DNA of 64,000 nucleotides from Quadrisphaera setariae. GTDB taxonomy: Bacteria; Actinomycetota; Actinomycetes; Actinomycetales; Quadrisphaeraceae. The position numbers were made by a program, and so were the translations under genes. The notes beneath the pieces were generated by a model, which was not told the origin of the DNA, searched no databases, and saw only the letters and a program-made list of their open reading frames with translations. Where the stretch lies: assembly GCF_008041935.1 (NCBI RefSeq), contig NZ_VKAC01000007.1, forward strand, positions 248,001 to 312,000, given 5' to 3'. Positions 35,973 to 46,168 of the stretch are shown in pieces. Position 1 is the stretch's first letter, and the number at the start of each line of letters is the position of its first letter.

Positions 35973-36002
35973 GCCGCGCCGCCCCGGTGGGGGCGGCGCG
36001 GC
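35973..36002. terminator. GC hairpin between rpsB and tsf
   Basis: gccgcgccgcccc (35973-35985) and its exact complement (35990-36002) form a 13-bp stem with a 4-nt loop 19 bp past the rpsB stop. It likely lowers read-through or protects the rpsB mRNA end. Confidence 0.6.
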
Positions 36003-36021
36003 GGTGGCGCGGAGAGCCGCG

Positions 36022-36996
<975 letters not shown>

Positions 36997-37369
36997 GCCG
37001 CACTCCTCTCGGCCCCGACCGGGTTCGACTCCGGACGCGGGGCTCATCTCGGTTCTCGCAGCGGTCCGGGTCCGGCCGCCGCCCTGGTGCCTGCGGAGCG
37101 CCACCACCCAGCTGCGCCGGGACCGAGGTGGCGCACCCCGCCACGAGGCGGTGTGCGGGCACGCGAAGTACCGGTCGCAAGACCGGCCGTGCCCCAGTCT
37201 ACGCGGACGGGCGGGTCTGCCCGGACCACGGCCCCGTCGAGCGGCGCTCCGGCGGCGGTCGGGGCGTCGTCCGCCCACAGGGTGCCGGGGACGCGTTCCG
37301 TCCACAGCCCTGTCCACAGGACGGGGACGGAGGCACCGCGCTGCACCGCGCGCGCAGCAGCCTGGGCCG
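36997..37369. other. Divergent intergenic region upstream of rpsB and M23 peptidase
   Basis: A 373-bp stretch without a credible gene. It must hold the rpsB promoter and leader and the start signals of the peptidase gene. The only structure seen is the two-part hairpin at 37157-37194. No clear -35/-10 pair was recognisable in this GC-rich sequence. Confidence 0.6.
37157..37194 (-). promoter_or_regulatory. Structured element in rpsB leader region
   Basis: Read as rpsB mRNA, GGGCACG pairs with CGUGCCC (7 bp). An inner CCGGUC/GACCGG stem (6 bp) closes a UUGC loop, with a lopsided internal bulge UACUUCG on the 3' side. It could be an S2 autoregulatory leader or a terminator for transcription from the other direction. 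Not matched to a known family. Confidence 0.4.
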
Positions 37370-38056
37370 GTGCCCGCCCTCGTCGTCGTCGTGCTCCTGT
37401 CGGTGGCCGCAGCCCTCCTCACGGGGGCCTCCGCGGCGAGCGCCGCCCCCGCTGCACCCGCGGGCACGGCGTGGTGGTGGCCCCTGGACGACGACGGCGG
37501 GCCGCCCGCCGTCCTGCGCCGCGCCTCGCTGCCGCAGCGCCCCTGGCAGCCGGGGCACCGGGGCGTGGACCTCGCCGCCGTCCCCGGGCAGGACGTCCTG
37601 GCGCCGGTGGACGGCGTCGTGGTGGCGGCGGGTCTCGTCGCGGGCCGACCGGTGGTGAGCATCCGGGCGGCCTCGGGGTGGCGGGCGACGCTGGAGCCCG
37701 TGGTGGCGGCGGTGGCGGTCGGCGACCGGGTGGTGCGCGGTCAGCGCGTCGGGGCGCTGGCGGGCGACGCTGCCCACTGCGGGACGTCGACCTGCCTGCA
37801 CTGGGGCGTGCGGACCGGCTCGGGCGCCCAGACGCGCTACCGCGACCCGCTGGCGCTGCTGCGCCCCCGGGTGCGCCTGCTCCCGGTGCCCGGCTGGGGC
37901 GCCGCAGCGACGGTCAGACCACCTGTCAGACCACTGGTCGGAGCGGTCAGCTGGCTTCCGCGAGCTTGGCGCGCATCGCCACCACGGCCTTGGTGTGCAT
38001 CTGGCACACCCGCGACTCCGTCACCCCGAGGACCTTGCCGATCTCCGACAGGGTGA
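37370..38056 (+). CDS. M23-family (LytM-like) exported peptidase domain protein
   Basis: A 228-residue protein from a GTG at 37370. A signal peptide covers about 1-28 ([28 protein letters not shown]). The LytM core shows [20 protein letters not shown] (zinc His and Asp), [18 protein letters not shown] and [13 protein letters not shown]. In the last motif the first His of the canonical HxH is a cysteine (CLH), as in several actinobacterial homologues beside rpsB, so catalysis is uncertain. The domain is complete by about 37900, but no stop occurs until 38056, giving a 110-bp antisense overlap with the sigma gene; the original stop may have been lost. Confidence 0.75.
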   Translation: MPALVVVVLLSVAAALLTGASAASAAPAAPAGTAWWWPLDDDGGPPAVLRRASLPQRPWQPGHRGVDLAAVPGQDVLAPVDGVVVAAGLVAGRPVVSIRAASGWRATLEPVVAAVAVGDRVVRGQRVGALAGDAAHCGTSTCLHWGVRTGSGAQTRYRDPLALLRPRVRLLPVPGWGAAATVRPPVRPLVGAVSWLPRAWRASPPRPWCASGTPATPSPRGPCRSPTG

Positions 38057-38846
38057 GGTTCTCGTAGTAGTAGAGCGTCACGACGATCTTCTCGCGCTCG
38101 GGCAGCTGGTCGATGGCGCGCGAGAGGAGGTACTTGGTCTCCTCGTTCTCGAACGCGGTGACCGGGTCCTCGACGCGCGTGTCCTGGAGGGTGTCGCCCA
38201 GGGAGAGGGACTCGCCCTTCTCCCCGGTCACGCCGAGCAGCTCGTCCAGGGCCACCACGTTGACGTAGGAGACCTGGCTGAAGATGTTGTGGAGCTCCTT
38301 CAGCGTGATGCCCATCCGCGAGGCGACCTCGGGCTCGGTGGGCGTGCGGTGCAGCTCCGACTCGAGCGCGGCGTAGGCGCGCTCCACGTCGCGGGCCTTG
38401 CTGCGGACCGACCGCGGGATCCAGTCCATGGCGCGCAGCTCGTCGATGATCGCGCCGCGGATGCGGGTGATCGCGTAGGTCTCGAACTTGATGGCGCGCT
38501 CGAGGTCGAACTTCTCGATGGCGTCGATGAGGCCGAAGACGCCGTAGGAGACGAGGTCGGCCTGGTCGACGTTGGCCGGCAGGCCCACGGCCACACGGCC
38601 CGCGACGTACTTGACCAGGGGGGCGTAGTGGATGATCAGGCGCTCGCGGACCACCGGGTCCCCGTGGGTCTTGAACCGCTCCCACAGGTCGCGCAGGAGG
38701 GCCTCGTTGCGGGCCACGGTCTCGGCGTCGGCGCCCTTGACGGCCAGGCGGCTGCTGAGGCGCGGTGCGCGCGTCGGGGCGACGGGCGCCTCGGTGGTCG
38801 TGATCGTGGGCGCTGGGGGCGCCGCCACGGGAGCTGTCTCGGTCAT
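37947..38846 (-). CDS. FliA/WhiG-type RNA polymerase sigma factor
   Basis: A 299-residue sigma-28-class factor. Region 2 reads [39 protein letters not shown] and [28 protein letters not shown]. Region 3 is [20 protein letters not shown], and region 4 is [40 protein letters not shown]. In Streptomyces the homologue in this position is WhiG (sporulation), in motile actinobacteria it can direct flagellar genes; which applies cannot be told here. The ATG at 38846 is preferred over a codon 18 residues upstream. It begins 50 bp after xerC. Confidence 0.92.
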   Translation of the reverse strand: MTETAPVAAPPAPTITTTEAPVAPTRAPRLSSRLAVKGADAETVARNEALLRDLWERFKTHGDPVVRERLIIHYAPLVKYVAGRVAVGLPANVDQADLVSYGVFGLIDAIEKFDLERAIKFETYAITRIRGAIIDELRAMDWIPRSVRSKARDVERAYAALESELHRTPTEPEVASRMGITLKELHNIFSQVSYVNVVALDELLGVTGEKGESLSLGDTLQDTRVEDPVTAFENEETKYLLSRAIDQLPEREKIVVTLYYYENLTLSEIGKVLGVTESRVCQMHTKAVVAMRAKLAEAS

Positions 38847-38896
38847 GCTGCCCTGCCTCTCCCCCGACGGGGCCCCCACCGGGCGCCTGCGGGCGC

Positions 38897-39778
38897 TCAC
38901 GCCCGCGGGTGGGCCTGTTCGTAGCTGCGTCGCAGGCGCTCGACGGAGACGTGGGTGTAGACCTGCGTTGTCGCCAGGCTAGCGTGGCCGAGCATCTCCT
39001 GGACGGACCTCAGGTCCGCGCCGCCGTCGAGCAGGTGTGTGGCCGCGGTGTGGCGAAGGGCGTGCGGAGCGGCGTCGACGCCCTCGTCCAGGCCTCTGAG
39101 CAGCGCGTGGACCACGGCCCGCACCTGGCGCTGGTCCCAGCGGCCGCCCCGGGCGCCGAGCAGCAGAGCCGGCGGAGACCCGGGCGTGGCGAGTCGCGGA
39201 CGCCCCCGTTCGAGGTACTCCCCCACCGCGCGGTCGGCGGGCTGGCCGTAGGGGACCACCCGCTCCTTGGAGCCCTTGCCCAGCACCCTGAGCGTCCGGC
39301 GGGACCTGTCGACGTCGTCGACGTCGAGGCCGACGAGCTCGCTGACGCGGATGCCGCTGGCGTAGAGGAGCTCGGCGGCGGCACGGTCGCGCAGGTGCGT
39401 CGGCTCGTCGTCGTCGGCGCGCGTGGCCGCGAGGTCCATGAGGCGGCCCGCCTGGTCGGCGCGCAGCACGGTGGGCAGGGTCTTGTTCGGCGAGGGCGAC
39501 CGGAGCCTGAGGGCTGGGTCGACCGGCAGCCGACCGGTGCGCACGGCCCACGCGGTGAAGCTGCGCACCGCCGAGGTGCGCCGCGCCAGCGAGGACCTGG
39601 CGGCGCCGGAGGCGGCCAGGGAGCCGAGCCAGGAGCGCAGGTCGGCCAGCTGGAGGGAGGCGAGGTCCGCCCCGGTGGTCTCCAGGTGGGCCTGCAGCGA
39701 GGCGAGGTCAGCGGCGTAGGCGCGGGTGGTGGCGGCCGAGGCGCCGCGCTCCAGCTCGAGGTGCCGGCAGAACAGCAC
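38897..39778 (-). CDS. xerC: Tyrosine recombinase (XerC-like)
   Basis: A site-specific recombinase, probably acting at chromosomal dif sites with XerD. The SAM-like N-terminal domain is [19 protein letters not shown]. The catalytic residues are all present: Arg in [17 protein letters not shown], Lys in [24 protein letters not shown] (His-x-x-Arg), [15 protein letters not shown] (His and Tyr nucleophile). The GTG at 39778 has ggaggag 6 bp upstream and starts after the dprA stop, giving 293 residues. GTG at 39826 or the start at 39862 would overlap dprA. Confidence 0.9.
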   Translation of the reverse strand: MLFCRHLELERGASAATTRAYAADLASLQAHLETTGADLASLQLADLRSWLGSLAASGAARSSLARRTSAVRSFTAWAVRTGRLPVDPALRLRSPSPNKTLPTVLRADQAGRLMDLAATRADDDEPTHLRDRAAAELLYASGIRVSELVGLDVDDVDRSRRTLRVLGKGSKERVVPYGQPADRAVGEYLERGRPRLATPGSPPALLLGARGGRWDQRQVRAVVHALLRGLDEGVDAAPHALRHTAATHLLDGGADLRSVQEMLGHASLATTQVYTHVSVERLRRSYEQAHPRA

Positions 39779-39809
39779 CGGCCACTCCTCCGGTGCGCCC
39801 GCCCGGTCC

Positions 39810-41063
39810 TCACGCTCGTGGTCCACCCGCCCACTCTCGGTGAGCGCCCTCGCGAGGGCCAAGCGGGGCGCGCCGCCACCCGTCGGACACCCGCGCCGCC
39901 AGGCCGCGCCGGGACAGCTCCCGCAGCACGGGCGGCACGTCCACCGCGGCGAGCCCGGCCGTCACGGCGATGCGCTCCACCGGCCTGGCCGACGCCAGCG
40001 GCAGGGCGTCGAGGACGGCCACCTGCACCGGGTCCAGTCCGTCGTGGGGCCGGGCCGGTGCCTCGCGCACCGGATCGGGCGCCAGGGCGTCGACGAGCTG
40101 GAGGACCTCTGCGGCGCCGGTGACGCAGACGGCCCCGGAGCGCAGGAGCCGGTGGCACCCCTCCGAGGACGGAGAGGTCACAGGTCCGGGCACCGCTCCC
40201 ACCGGCAGGCCGAGGTCCAGCGCCAGGCCGGCCGTGGACAGCGAGCCCGACCTCCACCCCGCCTCCACCACCACGGTGGCGCCGGAGAACGCTGCGATGA
40301 GGCGGTTGCGCTGGAGGAAGCGCCGCCGCATGGGGCTGGACCCGGGCGGCACCTCGCTGACCACCAGGCCCTCCTCCGCGACAGCGCGCAACAACCTCTG
40401 GTGGGAGGCCGGGTAGGCGCGGTCCACGCCGCAGGCGAGCACCGCGACCGTCGGGGCGCCGGCAGCGAGCGCACCGCGGTGGGCGGCCCCGTCGACGCCG
40501 AGTGCGGCGCCCGAGACGGTGGTCGCCCCGGCGTCCCCGAGACCCACCGCGATGCTCGCGGCGATCCGCTCCCCGTAGGCGGTGGCCGCGCGGGCGCCGA
40601 CCACGGCGGCGCTGCGCTCGCAGGCCGCTGCGAGGTCCACCGGGCCCCGCACCCACAGCGCGAACGGCTCACCTCCGTTGAGCAGGCCCAGACGTCCGGG
40701 CCACTCGGTGTCTCCGTCGAGCACCACCCGGCCGCCGAGCGCCTGGACCCTGGCGAGGTCGCGCTCGGGGTCGGTCTCCTGCCAGCGGCCGGCCCAGCGC
40801 GCCAGGCCGGCGCGCAGAGCGGCCAGCGACTCCCCCGGCAGGCACTCCGAGGCGCTCACCGGTGCCGGCGACGCCAGCCGCTCGAGGGCGGCGCACCCCC
40901 CTCGTGCGGCCACGAAGCCCTTCGCCACGAGGTCCTCCGGCTCCGCCAGCCGGGACCAGGCGAGCATCGCGAGGCGGTCGTCGCCGGCCCAGCGCGGCAG
41001 GCGACGGCCGAGCTCGGGCAGCGCGTCCTGCCAGCCACCAGACGCGTCGACGGGCCCGGTCAC
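39810..41063 (-). CDS. dprA: DNA processing protein DprA (Smf)
   Basis: A 417-residue protein that loads RecA on incoming single-stranded DNA. The Rossmann-like core shows [82 protein letters not shown] and [22 protein letters not shown]-terminal winged-helix (DMLA) region runs about 345-400 ([23 protein letters not shown]). The GTG start overlaps the comM stop by 4 bp (GTGA), so it is translationally coupled. Confidence 0.95.
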   Translation of the reverse strand: MTGPVDASGGWQDALPELGRRLPRWAGDDRLAMLAWSRLAEPEDLVAKGFVAARGGCAALERLASPAPVSASECLPGESLAALRAGLARWAGRWQETDPERDLARVQALGGRVVLDGDTEWPGRLGLLNGGEPFALWVRGPVDLAAACERSAAVVGARAATAYGERIAASIAVGLGDAGATTVSGAALGVDGAAHRGALAAGAPTVAVLACGVDRAYPASHQRLLRAVAEEGLVVSEVPPGSSPMRRRFLQRNRLIAAFSGATVVVEAGWRSGSLSTAGLALDLGLPVGAVPGPVTSPSSEGCHRLLRSGAVCVTGAAEVLQLVDALAPDPVREAPARPHDGLDPVQVAVLDALPLASARPVERIAVTAGLAAVDVPPVLRELSRRGLAARVSDGWRRAPLGPREGAHREWAGGPRA

Positions 41064-42640
41064 GCGACGGCCCAGGGCAGCCGCCACGACAGCGCCCGCT
41101 CGACGTCGTCCTGGGCCGGCGCGGAGCGGCCGGCGAGGTCCGAGAGGGTCCACGCGACGCGGAGCACGCGGTCGAGGCCGCGCAGGGTCAGCTCGCCCTC
41201 GTCGAGGCGCGCCATCGCTGGGCGCACCACGGCGGGCGGCAGGCGCAGGGGTCCGCGCAGGTGCCGGCCGGGGACCTCGCCGTTGCACCGCCACGGCGTT
41301 CCGCGCAGGCGCTCGGCGGCAGCTGAGCGCGCCGTCGCCACCTCAGCGGCCACGCGCGCCGATGACGGCTGGCGCGAGGTCCCGCGCTCGGCGGCGTCGA
41401 GCTCGGTGCGGGAGACCGGCGCCACCGCCACCTGCAGGTCGACGCGGTCCAGCAGCGGGCCCGAGAGCCGGTTGCGGTAGCGGCGCTGCTCCTGGGGGCT
41501 GCAGCGGCAGGCGAGTCCCCTGTCGGTGGCGCGCCCGCACGGGCACGGGTTGGCCGTGCACACCAGCTGGAAGCGCGCCGGGAACCTGGCGGTCCCCCGC
41601 GAGCGCGCGATGACCACCTCGCCGTCCTCCAGGGGCTGGCGCAGCCCCTCGAGCACGCGGCGGTCGAACTCGGGGGTCTCGTCCAGGAGGAGCACGCCCC
41701 GGTGGGCGCGAGAGACCGCGCCCGGCGCGGGCCCGGTGGAGCCGCCGCCGAGCACGGCCGCGGCGGAGGCGGTGTGGTGCGGCGCCTCGAACGGTGGCCT
41801 GTCGAGCAGCCCGCGGGAGGGGTCGAAGGTGCCGGAGAGGGAGTGCACGGCGGTGACCTCGACGGCATCAGCCTCGGTCAGGGGCGGCAGCACGCCGGGC
41901 AGCCGGGCGGCCAGCATCGACTTGCCGGCACCGGGCGGCCCGGTCATGAGCAGGTGGTGGCCGCCGGCGGCGGCCACGCGCAGGGCGTCGAGCGCGTCGG
42001 CCTGGCCGACGACGTCGCCGAGGTCACCCGCGGAGCCCTTCCCACCGGCGGCGCCGCCAGCGCCACCGGGGACCCCGGGGGCACCCGTCCCGTCGCGCCG
42101 GGAGGAGCGCGCCGGTGCTGCCACGGCGCTGCCGCCGTGGGCGCGGACCACGTCCCCCAGGTGCTCGACGGGCACCACCTCCACACCGGGCACCAGCGCG
42201 GCCTCCGCGGCGTTGGCCGCGGGGACGATGGCGCGACGCACGCCCTCGGCCCGGGCGGCGAGCACGGCGGGCAGCACGCCGCGGACCGGGCGGACCCAGC
42301 CGTCCAGGCCGAGCTCGCCGAGGTGGAGCGCGCTGGCCGCCGACGCGGGCAGCAGCCCCTGCTGCGAGGCGAGGACGGCTGCGGCCACGGCGACGTCGAA
42401 GGAGGCGCCCTGCTTGGGCAGTGACGCCGGGGAGAGGTTGACCACCACCCGGCGGTCGGCCACCGAGAGCCCGGCGTTGCGCAGCGCCGCGCGCACGCGG
42501 TCGCGCGACTCGTTGAGGGCCGTGTCGGGCAGCCCGGTGACCACGAACGCGGGGAGGCCGTGGGTGACGTCGGCCTCGACCTCCACGAGGTGACCGGCGA
42601 GGCCGACGAGGGTCACGGACAGGGACCGGCCGACGCTCAC
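41060..42640 (-). CDS. comM: YifB/ComM-type Mg-chelatase-like AAA+ ATPase
   Basis: A 526-residue AAA+ helicase-like protein involved in branch migration during natural transformation where studied. The N-terminal Lon-like domain has LPAFVVTGLPDTALNESRDR and NLSPASLPKQGASFDVAVA. Walker A is LLMTGPPGAGKSMLAARLPG and the Walker B region is HRGVLLLDETPEFDRRVLEGL, followed by the zinc-finger-like cysteine cluster CTANPCPCGRATDRGLACRC. A glycine/alanine-rich linker ([19 protein letters not shown]) separates domains near residue 190. The GTG at 42640 has GGAGGG upstream and overlaps the yraN end by 4 bp. Confidence 0.95.
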   Translation of the reverse strand: MSVGRSLSVTLVGLAGHLVEVEADVTHGLPAFVVTGLPDTALNESRDRVRAALRNAGLSVADRRVVVNLSPASLPKQGASFDVAVAAAVLASQQGLLPASAASALHLGELGLDGWVRPVRGVLPAVLAARAEGVRRAIVPAANAAEAALVPGVEVVPVEHLGDVVRAHGGSAVAAPARSSRRDGTGAPGVPGGAGGAAGGKGSAGDLGDVVGQADALDALRVAAAGGHHLLMTGPPGAGKSMLAARLPGVLPPLTEADAVEVTAVHSLSGTFDPSRGLLDRPPFEAPHHTASAAAVLGGGSTGPAPGAVSRAHRGVLLLDETPEFDRRVLEGLRQPLEDGEVVIARSRGTARFPARFQLVCTANPCPCGRATDRGLACRCSPQEQRRYRNRLSGPLLDRVDLQVAVAPVSRTELDAAERGTSRQPSSARVAAEVATARSAAAERLRGTPWRCNGEVPGRHLRGPLRLPPAVVRPAMARLDEGELTLRGLDRVLRVAWTLSDLAGRSAPAQDDVERALSWRLPWAVA

Positions 42641-43050
42641 GCGCCCTCCACGCCGCGCACGTGCTGCACGCTGGCCCGGCCCCCGGCGTCCAGGAGCACG
42701 CCGACCACGTCGAGGCGCAGCCTCCCGGCGCGGGCGCGGGCGGGGTGGTCGGCGCACCACAGCCCGAGCAGCCGGCGCAGGCGCGCCACCTTGAGCGGTG
42801 TCACTGACTCCAGCGGGGTGCCCGCGGCGGTGGTGCGGCGGGTGCGCACCTCCACACCCACGAGGGCGTCGCCGTCGCGGACCACGAGGTCGAGCTCGCC
42901 CCAGCGGCAGCGCCAGTTCCTGTCGAGCACCTCCGCCCCCGCGGCGACCAGGTGCGCCTCAGCCACCCGCTCGCCGTGCGCACCGACCTCCCGGCGCGTG
43001 AGCGCCCCCACTGCGCCGGGCACCTGCGCGGTCCCGCGACCGTCCACCAC
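42637..43050 (-). CDS. YraN family (UPF0102) endonuclease-fold protein
   Basis: A 137-residue protein with a PD-(D/E)xK-like fold. VGAHGERVAEAHLVAAGAEVL, DRNWRCRWGELDLVVRDGDAL and VGVEVRTRRTTAAGTPLESV are diagnostic; the E-x-R in place of ExK (VEVRTR) is usual for UPF0102. The GTG at 43050 lies 8 bp after CGGAGG; a frame upstream to 43167 is not conserved-looking. Function is unproven, a DNA repair/recombination role is inferred from comM/dprA linkage. Confidence 0.88.
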   Translation of the reverse strand: MVDGRGTAQVPGAVGALTRREVGAHGERVAEAHLVAAGAEVLDRNWRCRWGELDLVVRDGDALVGVEVRTRRTTAAGTPLESVTPLKVARLRRLLGLWCADHPARARAGRLRLDVVGVLLDAGGRASVQHVRGVEGA

Positions 43051-43186
43051 TGCGACCACCTCCGGGTGGTCACGCTGCCCGCTCTCGCCGCGCTCCGGCT
43101 CACCCGGAGGACCGGCCTGTGGACAGACCCGCGAGGCACGTCCCCTGTGGGCGGAGCACGTGCTCACGCCACCCGCGGGGGTGGTG

Positions 43187-43510
43187 TCAGCCGGTGAAGC
43201 CCTCGGGCTTGGGCACCTCGAGGTCGCTCTTGGACAGCTCCTCGACGTTGACGTCCTTGAACGTCACCACGCGGACCGTCTTGACGAACCGAGCCGAGCG
43301 GTAGACGTCCCACACCCAGGCGTCGGAGAGCACCAGCTCGAACCACACCTCGCCGTCGGTGGTGCGGGGTCGCAGGTCGACGGAGTTGGCCAGGTAGAAC
43401 CGGCGCTCGGTCTCCACCACGTAGGAGAACAGGCCGACGACGTCGCGGTACTCGCGGTAGAGCGCGAGCTCCATCTCGGTCTCGTAGTCCTCGAGGTCCT
43501 CAGCGCTCAT
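43187..43510 (-). CDS. DUF2469 family protein
   Basis: A 107-residue acidic protein highly conserved in actinobacteria. MSAEDLEDYETEMELALYRE, YRDVVGLFSYVVETERRFYL and SDAWVWDVYRSARFVKTVRV match the family end to end. It lies 9 bp downstream of rnhB. No function is known; tight conservation and the fixed place next to rnhB suggest a housekeeping role. Confidence 0.93.
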   Translation of the reverse strand: MSAEDLEDYETEMELALYREYRDVVGLFSYVVETERRFYLANSVDLRPRTTDGEVWFELVLSDAWVWDVYRSARFVKTVRVVTFKDVNVEELSKSDLEVPKPEGFTG

Positions 43511-43519
43511 CGCCGCTCA

Positions 43520-44344
43520 TCATGCACCCCGCGCGCTGAGCGCCTCGTCGGAACCCCGGAGCTGGTCACGGGCCGGGGCCTCGGTCGGGGGCTCGAGGGC
43601 GCCGAGCAGGTCGAGCTGCTCCGCCAGCGCCGCCCGGCCGGCGGTGGTGACGCCGGGCAGGCGCCAGCTGCGCCGGTGCTGGTCGCAGGGGCCGAGCTCG
43701 CGCAGCGCCGTGAGGTGGTCGGGGGCGCTGTAGCCCTTGTTGCCAGCCCAGCCGTAGCCGGGGTGCTCGGCGTCGAGAGCGGTCATGAGGGCGTCGCGCT
43801 CGACCTTCGCCAGCACGGAGGCTGCGGCCACGGCGGCGCAGCGCAGGTCGCCCTTGACCTGGGTCACCACGTCCACCGGGGCGGCCAGCGGAGCGCAGCT
43901 GGCCTGCGGCGGCGGGTGGGGCCGGTTGAGCCAGTCGTAGTCGCCGTCGAGCAGCGCCGCGGCGGGCAGGCCCGGCAGCTGGTGGAGGGCGCGGGTGCCG
44001 GCGAGCCGCAGCGCCCGCAGGATGCCCAGCGCGTCCACCTCGGCGGCCGAGGCGTGCCCGACGGCGCAGCTCGGCGCCCAGCGCCGCAGGGCCGGCACGA
44101 GCGCCTCGCGGGCGGCGGGGCTGAGGAGCTTGGAGTCGCGCAGGCCGACGGGGGCGCTGCGGGTAGACAGCTCGACGACGACGACGCCGACGGTCACCGG
44201 CCCGGCCAGCGCACCGCGCCCGACCTCGTCCACGCCGGCCACGAGGGCGTGGCCGGAGCGCAGCAGCTCGCGCTCGCGGCGCAGGGTGGGGGCGGCGGAG
44301 CGGGGACGCCGCTGGACCGCCCGCGCGGTCGCCCGCTCAGCCAC
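43520..44344 (-). CDS. rnhB: Ribonuclease HII
   Basis: A 274-residue nuclease that removes ribonucleotides from DNA and RNA:DNA hybrids. The active-site signature is [19 protein letters not shown], with metal-binding aspartate later in [12 protein letters not shown] and the [20 protein letters not shown] segment. The C-terminus extends about 50 residues past the catalytic core ([20 protein letters not shown]), as in other actinobacteria. Its start overlaps the lepB end by 8 bp. Confidence 0.96.
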   Translation of the reverse strand: MAERATARAVQRRPRSAAPTLRRERELLRSGHALVAGVDEVGRGALAGPVTVGVVVVELSTRSAPVGLRDSKLLSPAAREALVPALRRWAPSCAVGHASAAEVDALGILRALRLAGTRALHQLPGLPAAALLDGDYDWLNRPHPPPQASCAPLAAPVDVVTQVKGDLRCAAVAAASVLAKVERDALMTALDAEHPGYGWAGNKGYSAPDHLTALRELGPCDQHRRSWRLPGVTTAGRAALAEQLDLLGALEPPTEAPARDQLRGSDEALSARGA

Positions 44345-45092
44345 CGGAGGCGGCCGGGACGCCCTCGAACGCCTCGGCGTGCCGGCCCAGCCAGGTCAGC
44401 CTGTCGAGCGGCCAGACGATGACCACGGCTCGTCCCACGACGTCGTCGACGGGAACAGCACCACCGCCGGGAGAGCCCGGGTGGTAGCGGGAGTCGCCGG
44501 AGTTCTGGCGGTTGTCGCCCTCCACCCACAGGCTGTCCGGCGGGACGGTGACGTCGAAGGGCTTCTCGCTGGAGATGGACCCGGGCTTGAGGAAGTCCTC
44601 GTGGATCGCGACGCCGTTGATGGTGGTGAGACCCTCGGCGTCGCAGCACACGACGTGGTCTCCGGGCAGGCCGATGACGCGCTTGATGAGGTGCTGGCCG
44701 GAGTTGGACGGAAGCACTCCCACGAAGGTGAGCACGTCGACGACGGCGTTCCCGACGGGCCCGCGGTCGGGCTCGGGCTGGGGCTGCAGCCAGGCGCCCG
44801 GGTCCTCGAAGACGACGACGTCACCGCGCTGCAGGGCGAACGGGCCCGGCGTCAGCTGGCTGACGAGCACCCGGTCGCCGCGCAGGAGCGTGTCCTCCAT
44901 CGACTCCGAGGGGATGTAGAACGCCTGGACGAGGAAGGTCTTGACGAGCAGCGACAGCACGAGGGCGGCCACCACCACGACGGCGGCCTCGCGCACGGCC
45001 GCGAAGACGCCGGCCAGGGGCCCGCGGCGGCGCGCGCGGCGGTCGGGTCCGTCCGGGGGCGGGGACTCGTGCCGCGCCTGCTGGTCAACCAC
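44337..45092 (-). CDS. lepB: Signal peptidase I
   Basis: A 251-residue membrane protease that removes Sec and Tat signal peptides. One N-terminal membrane segment ([20 protein letters not shown]) leads into the catalytic serine [21 protein letters not shown]. The lysine is in [16 protein letters not shown], and the late box is [18 protein letters not shown]. The GTG at 45092 has GCGGAGG 4 bp upstream. It is separated from rplS by a strong terminator-like hairpin, so lepB-rnhB-DUF2469 probably has its own promoter. Confidence 0.96.
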   Translation of the reverse strand: MVDQQARHESPPPDGPDRRARRRGPLAGVFAAVREAAVVVVAALVLSLLVKTFLVQAFYIPSESMEDTLLRGDRVLVSQLTPGPFALQRGDVVVFEDPGAWLQPQPEPDRGPVGNAVVDVLTFVGVLPSNSGQHLIKRVIGLPGDHVVCCDAEGLTTINGVAIHEDFLKPGSISSEKPFDVTVPPDSLWVEGDNRQNSGDSRYHPGSPGGGAVPVDDVVGRAVVIVWPLDRLTWLGRHAEAFEGVPAASGG

Positions 45093-45175
45093 TCGTCCTC
45101 CGCGGGGATGGGGGTCGGGGCGTGCGCCCGTCGACCTCGGAAGGCTACGTCGGCGTGCTGGGAGGTCCGGACGCG

Positions 45176-45211
45176 CCGGAGGCCCGGTCCGTGGACGGAC
45201 CGGGCCTCCGG
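45176..45211. terminator. 17-bp perfect hairpin between rplS and lepB
   Basis: ccggaggcccggtccgt (45176-45192) pairs exactly with 45195-45211 around 2 nt, 29 bp past the rplS stop. It is the best terminator candidate in the ribosomal part. Confidence 0.8.
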
Positions 45212-45240
45212 TGCTGAGCCGTGATCTGGCCGCGTGGGGC

Positions 45241-45597
45241 TCAGGCCGGACGGCTGTCGCGCTTCTCCTTGATCTTGGCGGCCTTGCCGCGCAGGTCGCG
45301 CAGGTAGTACAGCTTCGCGCGGCGCACGTCACCGCGGGTCACGACCTCGATGGAGTCGATCGCCGGGGAGTGCAGCGGGAAGGTGCGCTCCACGCCCACG
45401 CCGAAGCTGACCTTGCGGGCGGTGAAGGTCTCGCGGACGCCGCCGCCGGAGCGGCGGATGACCGCGCCCTGGAAGACCTGGATGCGGGAGCGGCTGCCCT
45501 CGACGACCTTGACGTTGACCTTGATGGTGTCGCCGGGGCCGAAGGCCGGGAGGTCGCTGCGCAGCGAGGCGGCGTCGAGAGCGTCGAAGGTGTGCAC
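45241..45597 (-). CDS. rplS: 50S ribosomal protein L19
   Basis: A 118-residue ribosomal protein at the 30S-50S interface. The GTG at 45597 gives [19 protein letters not shown], the normal start; an upstream GTG (45624) would add nine residues. The core [52 protein letters not shown] and [20 protein letters not shown] is complete. It lies downstream of trmD with a 570-bp interval that carries a stray membrane-protein frame on the other strand. Confidence 0.97.
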   Translation of the reverse strand: MHTFDALDAASLRSDLPAFGPGDTIKVNVKVVEGSRSRIQVFQGAVIRRSGGGVRETFTARKVSFGVGVERTFPLHSPAIDSIEVVTRGDVRRAKLYYLRDLRGKAAKIKEKRDSRPA

Positions 45598-45925
45598 GGT
45601 TGGTGTCCGTTCCCGCGGTGCCACAGGTCACGCGCGACGTCTGGCCTGCCGCGGTCAGCGGTCGGGCCGGTGGTCTGGTCCTGTCGTCGTGCCGGGTTCC
45701 CCTCCGGCGACCGCGCGCCCCCTGTGGCAGGGGCGGGCACCGGTCACGGCACGGCGTCCAAGTCTGCCACAGCTCGGCGGACCCCTCGACCAGCCACCTC
45801 GCCCCAAGACCGTGCAGGACCGCTCGCAACCACGCGAGGCGTGAGCTGCAGGCGCGGACCACCACGGTGTGACCCGCCGGAGCACCCGCACCGACCACGT
45901 CCCCGCACCGACCCGGGAGGCTCCC
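45598..45925. other. rplS upstream region without a credible gene
   Basis: 328 bp that should contain the rplS promoter and leader. I see no gene-like frame, strong hairpin or repeat. Confidence 0.5.
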
Positions 45926-46168
45926 GTGGACCTCCACCGCTCGACCCTGCTCGCCCTGTCCGGAGCCGCCCTCGTCGGCTCCTTCGCCACGAGCCTCGCC
46001 GGCGGGCTCCTGCACCCCGTCGTGGACGGGCGCGCCCACTCCGTCGAGGCGCTCACCGCGCCCAGCGGCACGTCGGCGCAGCTGCTCATCTGCGTGGGCG
46101 CCCTGCTCCTCGTGCTGGGCCTGTCCGCGACCCTCGCCTGGCTCGCACCGCGCGCACCCCTCCGGCGG
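45926..46168 (+). pseudogene. Truncated small membrane protein running into trmD
   Basis: A GTG at 45926 follows cgggaggctccc, a good ribosome site, and opens MDLHRSTLLALSGAALVGSF. Two membrane helices follow (about 5-28 and 52-73: TSAQLLICVGALLLVLGLSA). Beyond that the frame has no stop until 47320 and runs antisense through trmD and rimM, where the sequence is plainly non-natural. The 3' end is therefore undefined, and I mark the plausible part only. It looks like the head of a larger membrane protein cut off at the trmD end. Confidence 0.45.

Noticed and set aside
37947-38846. Flagellar gene cluster around the FliA/WhiG-type sigma factor
   Set aside because: All neighbours are housekeeping genes; no flagellar gene is in the window.
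38897-39778. XerC-like gene as an integrase of a mobile element
   Set aside because: It is in the conserved dprA-xerC-sigma order, no attachment repeats or phage genes nearby.
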